A stretch of DNA of 16,967 nt from Baffinella frigidus (lineage: Eukaryota; Cryptophyceae; Cryptomonadales; Baffinellaceae): assembly GCA_026770585.1 (NCBI GenBank), contig MU647109.1:18125-35091 (forward strand). The letters are read 5' to 3'. The translations under genes and the position numbers were made by a program. The first letter of the stretch is position 1. Each line of letters opens with the position of its first letter. The notes beneath the pieces are model-generated. The model worked only from the letters and a program-made list of their open reading frames with translations, searched no databases and was not told the DNA's origin. This document shows, piece by piece, positions 1 to 9,800 of the stretch.

Positions 1-44
1 CAAGGCAGTCACCTCGGACAGTTGGCTTCGGCGTCCGCGTGACC

Positions 45-104
45 GGTCACGCGGGCGTTCACGAGCCTGCCGGCGGGGCTGTTCCACGCCATGCCTTGGC
101 ATGG
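45..104 (-). CDS. Candidate C-terminal cyclotransferase exon
   Basis: After an acceptor gtacag| at 105-107, phase 0 reads PCQGMAWNSPAGRLVNARVT. This resembles the family's C-terminal LNGIAwd...gRl.VTGKlW. The right-hand limit is unresolved, the frame continues to the window edge, and the GK..W part is not clear. Weak but collinear with the other exons. Confidence 0.35.
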
Positions 105-159
105 CTGTACCATCGCACACCACCCACACCAGGAGAAGAAAAAAAAGTGGTTTCGCAAA

Positions 160-240
160 GGGGTTCTCGGGACCTTAATTTTGACCAGTCAGCCCCGGAC
201 GTTCCACATGATCTATTCTGAGGTCGACACGCAGCGGGCT
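160..240 (-). pseudogene. Echo of cyclotransferase exon 8 donor half
   Basis: The minus strand reads IMWNVRG, a TGA stop, then LVKIK and AAG|GTCCCG, copying the end of exon 8 with its donor. GTCGAC of exon 8 is also kept, separated by a few changed bases. It lies in the intron downstream of the real exon. Confidence 0.65.
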
Positions 241-415
241 ACGAATGGATGTTCGGTGCCTCAGAATCGGATAGGATATCCGTGAGAACAACCCTATGTC
301 CCTACGGATTGCCTACCGTAGGGTCCTATGGATGATCCACTGAAGTTTGTACATGAAAGGGATTCTCGGGACCTTGAGGACTGACTATTCCGAAGTTGAC
401 ATGCTGTGTGTGGTA

Positions 416-624
416 CTACTCGAGGCTGGCAGATGGAGTATCTTAAATGTGGGATTGTTAAATTTAGTACCAGTCACGGGCAGACTTGGTCACGTTACTG
501 GGGGAATTCCCCCAGTAACGTGACCCAACGCCCCTATTTATGTGAAAATTACTGCACCCACCTTTTTTCTTCACTTGTAAAAGAAACCCTGTTTTAAAAT
601 GGTCCCATTTCTAGCCTCGAGTGG
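416..624. mobile_element. MITE family C copy 1, TA-flanked
   Basis: The termini CTACTCGAGGCT and AGCCTCGAGTGG are inverted, flanked by TA at 414-415 and 625-626. Length is 209 bp and no coding capacity is seen. Internally it carries a perfect 38-bp palindrome (488-525). Relatives are at 4283-4473 and 6790-6980. Confidence 0.8.
488..525. repeat. Perfect 38-bp palindrome
   Basis: The arm GGTCACGTTACTGGGGGAA is followed immediately by its exact reverse complement, with no loop. It sits inside the 416-624 element. Confidence 0.95.
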
Positions 625-729
625 TACACATCCGTCCACATCGGAAAGAAAAAATGCCTCGTCTCACCAAACTGGTGAGCAAACTCGTGAGACGACCAAA
701 TCGACTGAAACAGAGCAGCTTCTTGGGAC

Positions 730-816
730 CTTGATTTTGACTAGGCGCCCGCGCACGTTCCACATGATCTCGTCGACCGCCCTCCCCTTGGCGTCCGTCA
801 GCGTGAACGCCCGCTC
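730..816 (-). CDS. Cyclotransferase exon 8 (FTLTDAKGRAV..)
   Basis: Twenty-nine codons: ERAFTLTDAKGRAVDEIMWN then VRGRLVKIK. The acceptor is tttgcag|GAGCGG and the donor AAG|GTCCCA, phase 0. It fits the family segment r.i.VtdaG.pV..lNELEwv.G.l. The usual NELEW is DEIMW here, so the conserved Asn (papaya N155 as I recall) appears as Asp. Confidence 0.75.
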
Positions 817-3800
817 CTGCAAAAACGGGCTTCGTCACAATACAGTAGGCAATCCGTAGGGACATAGGGGGGGTCCTCCGGATGAGGTAACTGGAAATGG
901 TTCTTAGGGCTTTTCCCCAATGGTTCTGAGGGCTTTTCCCCTTGATTCTTACGGCTTTTCCCCTGCGTAGCCCGCTGTGTGGCACGGGCGAGGCACCCCC
1001 CTTTCATCCCATCAAAACCAAACAAACGCCCCACGCCCAAAGGCCTGAAAGGGGTTAAGGCTCTCGTCGATCGACCTCCCCTTGGCGTCCGTCAGCGTCA
1101 ACGCCCGCTCCTGCAAAAACCGGAGTTCGTCACAATACGGTAGGCAATCCGTAGGGACATAGGGGGGGTTCCTACCGATAAGCCTGCGCCCGGAGTCAGA
1201 TGGCGACGCTGATCGCTTTCTGTTGCTTTATCCGTAGGAACCCCCCCTATGTCCCAACCCTGCGTAGCCCGCTGTGTGGCCTGACAGGGGTTAAGGATCT
1301 CGTCGACCGCCCTCCCCGTCACATCAGTCAGCGTGAACGCCCGCTCCTGCAAAACCGGAGTTCGTTGAAGGTTTAGGGTTTAGCATTGGATGAAACTTTA
1401 CCGTTTGACGTGACCCGTGACCCAAAACCCGACACCCTCAACCATACACCATGGACCGCAGACGTCAGCGTGAAAGTCCATTCCAAAAACGGAGTTGATC
1501 ACACGGACCGATTGCCGATGGTCATCCCTAAACCCTAAACCGTCCGATGGTCAAACACAACCGCCCGATGGTCAAACATAACCGTCCGATGGTCAAACAT
1601 AACCGTCCGATGGTCAAACATAACCGTCCGATGGTCAAACACACCCTCAACCATACACCATAGACCTCTTCCCACGAGTCATGAATCCACTCCCGGATGA
1701 CGTGTGCCCCATCGGTGGCCAACAGCTTCGCCTTCACACGCCGGGCTTCGCAGATCGGTCCATTTATTGCCGTGGTACTAATCCAGAATGTTTCGGTACA
1801 CAGACATGTTATCAACCGACATTTCGACCGGATTTCTGGTCAAAATGTGCTTCGAAGCCCACTGTGTGGGAGACATGAGACCTCTTTCCACGTGGCAGGG
1901 CTCCACTCCCGGATGATGTTGGTGCCATCGGTGGTCAAAAGCTTGCCGTTCACGGCCGTGGCGCCCCATCCTTCGTACGGATATCTGAAATTCGAGGCAG
2001 GTGTTTAATTTGAGTACTCACCATACCGTGATGTTTTATCATATAGCGCCCCACCCCTCGTACGGATATCTGCACACCAAACCGCTCGACATATATCAGG
2101 GGCGCGCCTTTGACCCGCAACGCGCCAGTGTCGGACGGCCTCTCGCTTCTAACGTATTGATGATAGAGAGGTCACACGAGAGAGAAGATACTCTCGAGGG
2201 ACCTACCCAGAGTCGTATATCACCGAGTATACAACGTATACGAAGAAAAGAAAAAAAGATCATATACGAAGATAAAGGCCTCTCGCCTCGATAGACGATG
2301 CGTGTTCCGTGAGTCCCATCCCTGGTAGAGCGTTTGCGGTAATTGTTGCCCATTTTGGACGCGCAATTTTCCGGTTTTCCGGTTTTTTAAAATGTTGTAA
2401 AGATCGTAAAACATTTTAAATGGACACTTCTGGTACAAATAAAAACCGGAAAACCGGAAAACCGCACGTCCAAAACGGACAACAATTACCGCAAACGATC
2501 TAAGCAACTTGCCGTTCACGGCGGTGCCGCCCCACCCTTCCACCAGCCCTCACCGCAGGACCAAACTGTCGGTTTTCGATTTGACCCCAAAAGTTGATTG
2601 TGTACCAAGATCGGGACTTAAGTTAACACAGCACCTCGTATTCGAGGTGCTGGCAAGGTAAATCTGAGGTCTGAAGATCGACGATTTGGTCCTTCCGTGA
2701 GGGTTGGTGGTGCCTACGGATATCTGCGGAAACGAACAAAAATATCAGTTTCTGGCAACGAAAATTACTACACAACTGGGTCATACTAGTGATAGCAACG
2801 CATCTGTGTAGTAATTTTCATGGTCAACAGCTTCCCGTTCACGGCCGTGGCGCCCCACCCTTCGTAAGGATATCTGCAATTCGAGGCGAGTATTTAATTT
2901 AAATACTCACCATATCGTGATTGTTTATATATCCCTTAAGTGCCCAGGCCTGCAAATTTGCAGGCCAAGAGGTCCTAGGCAGGTCCTAGGGCCCTACGGT
3001 AGGGCGTATGAGCCTACTGGGCACTTAAGGGATAGCGCCCCACCCGTCGGGCGGGCATCTGCAAACCACCCCCCTCGACTTCAGGGGCAACCCACCCCCC
3101 TCGATTTCAGGGGTCAATCACGCCCCTCGAGTTCAGGGGTTCTAGCTCTGCCTCAGTCGGGTTGACTGATCATTTTACCCTTCGTACGGACATCTGCACG
3201 CCACACCGCACGAATTTAATGCGGGAACAGATTCGATTGAAAACACGGTTTGAGCTATCGTAACGGTGTTAGACTCTGGGGAGGTCACACGAGAGACAAG
3301 ATAATCTCGAGGGACCTACCCAGAGTCGTATACCACCGAGTATACAACGTATACGAAGATAAAATATTGTGCTCCCAGACGGACGCGGATTCGGAAAGTA
3401 CTTGCTAGAGCGCTAGGGCCTTCCGCATTACACAGATGCGTTACTATTACTAGTATGACCCAGGTGTGCAGTAATTTTCGTGGCCAGACACTGATGTTTT
3501 CGTTCGTTTCCGCAGATATCCGTACGAAGGGTGGGGTCTCTCCGTATACCGTATTGTCACGGGCAATACGCCTGCACTCGAGGAGTGCTGTGTGGTATTA
3601 TCTTTCTCGAAGGAGTCGGTGAGTTCGGAGGACGTCTTGTCGTAGAGCGTTTGCGGTAATTGTTGTCCGTTTTGGACGTACGGTTTCCCCGTTTCCCCGT
3701 TGTGAAATTGGACTTATAGGACGTGACAAGGATTTTAAATAGTACCGGAAACGCGCTTCTGGTACTATTTAAAACAACACTTTTGTTTTACTACTCGCTC

Positions 3801-6800
3801 CAAAACCCTATAAGTCCATTTCAAAACGGGGAAACGGGGAAACCGTACGTCCAGAACGGACAACAATTACCGCAAACGCTCTAGAATTTCGGGGCGGGAA
3901 AGCGACCGGTCTCACAAAATTGGTGAGTCCAAATAGACTGCGCCAGAGCTAGACACCAGGTAGGGACTTACTCGAAGGGGCCTGTTTCGAAGGACGTCGT
4001 GTCGAAATAAGGTTAGTTACGCCTACCCTTGTCCGCGCGTAGATCGCAGTATCAAAACCAGTAGGGAGTTACTTGGAGGAGCCGGTGCGTTCGGAGGACG
4101 TCGTGTCGTAGAATTTTGGCGCGGGAAAGAGACCGGTCTCGCCGAATTGGTGAGTCCAAATAGAGAGCTGGGATTCAGGAAATGAGTTATTTGAAGGAGC
4201 CAGTGCGTTGAAAGGGCGTCTGGTCGAAATTAGGGTAGTTACACCTACCCTAATCCGCGCGCGGATCCCGGTACCAGAACTACTACTCGAGATTGCTAGA
4301 TGGTCCTATTTATGTGTGGGGTTGTAAATATTTGTACCAGGATAAGGTGTTCCAACCTCGAGACTGGCCAATATATGGCTAGATACGTGACCAATCAACG
4401 AAATTTACTACACAAATACCCACTTTTAAAAACACACCGGGTGTAAATAGGTCCCTCTAGTAATCTCGCGTGGTAGTTGGGGGTTACTTGAAGGAGCCGG
4501 TGCGTTCGAAGGACGTCTTGTCGTAGAGCAGCCCCAGGTTCTCCTTCCACGTCAGCTGCCCACACCCACGCCAGGTCACGACGTGGGAATTTCAAACGCA
4601 ACGTTTCGTTTTCGTGGTACTAAATGGGTGTGCGGGTCCTGGTGACACGCAACTCCTCGTCTACGCTGCAAGGTTTGCACGTCCGCGCAGTATCAAATTA
4701 ACAATGATGCGTGTAACGAAGGACGTATTGTCGTAGAGCAGCCCCAGGTTCTCCTTCCACGTCAGCTGCCCACACCCACGCCAGGTCACGACGTGGGAAT
4801 TTCAAACGCAACGTTTCGTTTTCGTGGTACTAAATGGGTGTGCGGGTCCTGGTGACACGCAACTCCTCGTCCACGCTGCAAGGTTTGCACGTCCGCGCAG
4901 TATCAAATTAACAATGATGCGTGTAACGAAGGACGTCTTGTCGTAGAGCAGCCCCAGGTTCTCCTTCCACTTCAGCTGCCCACACCCACGCCAGGTCACG
5001 GCGTGGGAATTTCAAACGCAACGTTTCGTTTTCGTGGTACTAAATGAGTGTGCGGGTCCTTCCACGTCAGCTGCCAAAATACAGCGCTCTTCAGATCAGA
5101 TGGCCACGCAAATATTAATAAAACGGGGAAAGTTGACGGTAAGCTGCCCACATATGTGGGCGACAAGACGTTCTTCCACCAACCCTCACAGTCTGGGCAA
5201 ATCGGGAAAAATGGCTCCAAAAATCCCCTTGAAGGCCGTCGGATTCCGACGGCGTCCAAGGGGATTTGGAGTTTTTGACCTTTACGATTTGCCCACGTTG
5301 TGAGGGTTGGTGATTCGAACCCACCGGCTCCTTCGAGTAACTCCCTACGTGAATCCTAGCTCTTTCTGAGTGTATTTCGGCTCACCAATTCAGTTATAGC
5401 CCGAGCGGCGAGGGCTGCGTCAGGTTCATCCTGGAACATGTTTAATTTAAAGTTGTTGTTAAGCTGTCCACACACAGCTCCTCAGATAAAAAAAGAAGAG
5501 TGCGCACTGGGCCCCTGGGGCTGCGTGGTCTGGCCGAAGGCTCCTCTGTGAGCCACCTGCGTCGAGCAAGGAGGAACCGTCGGGAGAATTCAGTCAACTC
5601 TCTCTCTGTTGACTTTAGGCGTTGCCTGATAAAGTTGACGGTAAGCTGCCCACACACAGCACGCTCCTCAGATAAGTTGGGCTTCGAACACGCTCGGAAT
5701 CACGTGGCAGTCACATCGCAATACTCGCAATCCACCAGGGCGGAGTTTTTGTATTAGTCAACTCAACTGCGACTGTGTAGTAAAGAAGTACCCATTAAGG
5801 GTACCTCGTTTCTAAGTTGACAGATTTTGTGGGTGAATTGACTTTCACAAAATATCCGCCCTGGCAGTGCAATCTCCAAACTTGTAAAGTGACTCGGTCC
5901 GCTCGCGGATCCCGGCCAGATCAAAACTACACAACAAAACATAAATTCAAAAAAACGCGCAACGGAAAACTACACAAAAAATACATAAATCTGAAAACAG
6001 ATAAACAAATGCATCAATACATAAATGCATCAATACATAAATGAAAACAAATACATAAGTGCAAAAGGAGCGGATTCGGCAGAAGACCTGGATCAAAGTG
6101 TCTCCGAGGACCGTTTTTGACTTGCAGTTTTCTGGTTTTCGGGGTTTTGAAAATGTTGTAAAGGTCGTTAAATATTTTAAATGCACACTTCTGGTAGAAA
6201 TGAAAACCCCAAAACACGAAAACTGCAAATCAAAAACGGACAACAATTACCGCAAACGCTCTACATAAATGCATAAATGCATCAATGCAAAAACAAATAC
6301 ATAAATGCAAAACTGCGGAATCTGGACCTGGATCAAGGTGTCTCCGAGGACACGTTTCAGACAAACCCCTAAAACACCCATGTGTTCTGTTCGCCTACCC
6401 AGGCGCATGTATGTGGCCCACACGAGGCTACCCAGTCGCATGTATGTGGCTACTCAGTCGCACGTATGTTTATCCGGGGAAATCTATTTTTCTTTCATTT
6501 GATGGCAACGAAAATTACTACACAATTCGTTCTTATTAGTAATATAAAATAATCTGTGTAGTAATTTTGATTGCCATCAAATGAAAGAAAAATAGATTTT
6601 CCCGGATAAATGTGGCGAAACACATAAATGCGCCTGGGTAGCCTCGTGTGGGCCACCCCCCTCGCTACATGGCTGCCTTGCTCATTCGGAGGCGCACCCC
6701 CCTAGGACCCTACAGTAGGCCTATGCTTAGGGCCCTACGGTGGTAGCCTCGGATGGGACTCGGATGGACCAGGACGAGTAGCAGGGCACCCACTCGAGAA

Positions 6801-9800
6801 TGCTAGAGGGGCCTATTTACAAGTGGGGGTGTAAATCTTTGTACCAGGATAAGGTAAGGTAACCTCCTGACTGTGCAATTTGAGCAGAGTCACGTGACCA
6901 TTCAACGAAGGTTACTACACAAACGCCCACTTTTAAAAGCACGTCAGTTTTAAATAGGCCCCTCTAGCATTCTCGAGTGGACGCGCCGGTTAAGCCGAAA
7001 CGATTTGAAAGCCTGTTTTCGGCTTAATCCCTTGTATCCCATCGTGTGGGAATCGGCGGTGGACCTGAATGAGGGTGTCTCCGAGGACCGTAACTCCCTC
7101 CCCGAATAGCTCCGGCAGGAGCTCTCGACTCTGTTTCACCTGCCACACCGTGCACGGTTTCCTTTCAGGCGAAACCTCGAAACTCGTCGCGGCGCCTACC
7201 ACGCCAGATCCTTGGAAGGGGTTGCCAAAAGTCGTTTTCTCCTCGAGGCAGTGGGTTTCAAAAGTCAAAGAACCTTACCAGAAAGGTTTAAAAAAAACAT
7301 CAACACCCCCCTGCACTATGGCGTGGTACTAGAACCTTCTTCGCAACGCGCCCGTCTAAAATATTTCCGGCACACATCCTGGTATTTTAAACCCTAAAAG
7401 TACGAAAGGGCTCCAACGCCAAGCCAAATCTGAGATAGAAACTATGCAAGTATAGTTTCTGCAAACTATACACGTATAGTTTCTACATACTTTTGATAGC
7501 ATAGCATGAAAGGTAATACTGATGTCCCCGAGGACCGTGACCCCCTCTCCGGGCTCCTAGGACCTAATGTTTCGTAGGAGCCCCCCTAGGCCCCTACGGC
7601 CTACCGTAGGCAATACCGTAGGCCTAACTACCCGGTTTTCAGGACGTTACCCTATTAACATATGCTCTCTCCGAACAGCCCCGGCTGCAGCGATCGACTC
7701 TGCGTCACCTGTCAAACCGTGCACAGTTGTGTTTCTGGCGAAACCCTCAGCCCTAAATCCTCAAACGTGAAACCCAAACCTCGAAACGTGCAAGATGCGG
7801 TTTCAAATGACAGAGAGAGAGAGAGAGAGCGCGAGAGAGAGAGGGAGAGAGAGAGAGGGAGAGAGAGAGGGAGAGAGAGACGGAGACAGAGAGAGAGAGG
7901 CGGTGAAGGGTTGTTGCGTGTTGCGGAACTGCCTCACCTGTGGAACCCACGACGAGGCATCAAGAAGTGCTTTATTAAACAAGTGTTTTGTTAAAGAAGT
8001 ACACAGAGTGGGACGGTTTCACCTGTGGCGGGTCGGTTTCAACGGGGGTTTGTTCGCTTGACACGCGAAGGTTTGCCGCACGGTGGGCGTGCAGGTTTGA
8101 AAAGGGCGCGTTTTCAAAATTTGAAAAGGGGCGTTTTCAAAGTTTGAAAAGGGGCGTTTTCGAGGAGCACCTTGCCCGTGGAGATATCGACGCGGCGGAG
8201 CTTCGACTCTCCGTACAGTCCCGTCCCCTGTAGAAGTTGACACGCGCAGTTAAGTCAACTGCGCGTTTAAGTCAACCCGCCGTGGTTAAGTCACCCCCCC
8301 CCGTACGGCGGTTGCCTTCCAGAACAGCTTCCCTGGTATCAAAGAGGGCGGTTCGGGAGAACGGCCCAAAATCGGATTGATGTTGGGGGGACCCGACCGA
8401 AATCGGTCCGATTTTGGTGAATCGCCTTGTTTCAACCGACCGATTTTGGGTTGTTCGCCCGGACCGCCCTCTCAAAGCTGCCCGGTTTGGTCGTCGTGCT
8501 CGTGCGTAAACCTGGGGGAAAGTTAAGTAAGATTCCATATGGAAACACATATAATTTATAAACTTTGCTCAATAAGATTTACTTCACATAGTGATCTTTA
8601 CTAGTAATATTAAAGGAAACGTGTAGTAATTTTGATTGAAATCCAGTCTATAAATTATAAGTGTTTGCGTATGAGATTGCAGGTCTTCGGAGGAGAGTCC
8701 CACGATATCTCACTAATCTTAGCTTTGCCCGGTACTAACCCCTCCCGGTTTCGTTTCCTCCCCGGTACAAAGCCCCCCCCCGAAGCAACCCCCCGTACAG
8801 CGGTTGACTTGGTACAACTTTCCTGGTGTGAAACCTGCCCGGTTTGGTTGTTGTTCTGGTGGGCAGAACTTCATAGGCTAACGGACTAAAAATGGGTAGT
8901 TAGGCCTACGGTATTGCCTACCGTAGGCCGTAGGGCTCCTAAGACCAAAAAGTCCTAGGATTCTGGCCTACAGTAGGAGGTCCTAGGCAATCCCGTAGGC
9001 GTAGGCCTAACTACCCCAGTTTGGGTCCGTTGCCCTATTTAACTGCCGACGGTTGACCAAATGCGCAGGATGTTCACTTTTGCCTACTCTAGAGTAGTGC
9101 AAGTTGTACTAGACGAGTCATGTAAGAGATTAGATGCGTCGCTGGACTGAACGCTCTCGCCCCGCATTCTGCTTCTCAGAATGTCAACCCTGTTCCGAGG
9201 AGAGTCCCACGACAGTTGCCTAATAACAGCTTTCCCCGGTACGAACCCCTCCCGGTTTTGTTTCCTCCCCGGTACAAAACTGCACGGTTTAGTCAACTGT
9301 CAATCCGCCCTTTGAGCCATTGGGAGGCACCTCGATCACGTGACCGTCGGGGTCGAACTCAAGCCCCTGGGTTTCGGGATTAGGGTTTAGGGTTTAGGGT
9401 TTGGGGTTTGGGGGTTGGGGTTTGGGGTGGACGGATGCTCAGCAACGAAAACGCGCTTGTTCGAGAATGAAAACACACGACCTCATATGGAAGAATGCTG
9501 ACAAGTACCACACACCACCCATCCCGAGGCCACGCCAGGACACACGTGGGAATTTCAGAACGCAACGTTTCGTTTCGTGGTACTCAATTATTGTGCGTGA
9601 CCCGGTGAGACGCAGCTCCTCGTCCCTTCCACGTCCGGATGAATGCTCGAAAACAAAAAAGCGCTGGTTCGCGTATGAGAACACATGGCAGGGGCTAGAA
9701 GGGGAAGATCTAGAATGACAACGGTATGGATTTATCCGGGGAAACCTATTTATCTTTCATTTGATGGCAACAAAAATTACTACACAAATGCTTTAGTATT

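Larger units (their letters stand above)
373..641 (-). pseudogene. Possible further cyclotransferase exon piece split by a MITE
   Basis: Minus-strand sequence 641-625 (MWTDVY) resumes at 415-373 (YHTQHVNFGIVSPQ, then a donor-like G|GTCCCG) if the TA-flanked element at 416-624 is ignored. The family has NVW.TD.I..vdp.tG.v at this place, so it may be the next exon, now interrupted. No canonical AG precedes it. The 366-400 stretch also resembles the exon-8 donor edge, so it could instead be an echo. Confidence 0.25.

Noticed and set aside
1665-1990. WD40-repeat protein, suggested by LLTTDGTNIIREW..TWKE
   Set aside because: The neighbouring exons in order (FTQG, FGEG, LTWKEN, EGWG) identify the cyclotransferase propeller instead.
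2541-2723. MITE family B acting as a newborn intron (introner)
   Set aside because: No GT and AG at the element borders restore the exon frame in either orientation.
7753-7994. Coding frames over the GA tract
   Set aside because: A pure microsatellite translation (RERERE / SLSLSL).
8795-8850. Alternative exon between exons 2 and 4 (FTPGKLY / LIPGKLF in copies at 8320 and 8830)
   Set aside because: Phase does not fit exon 2 or exon 4, while the 9331-9366 microexon fits both perfectly; kept only as a repeat.
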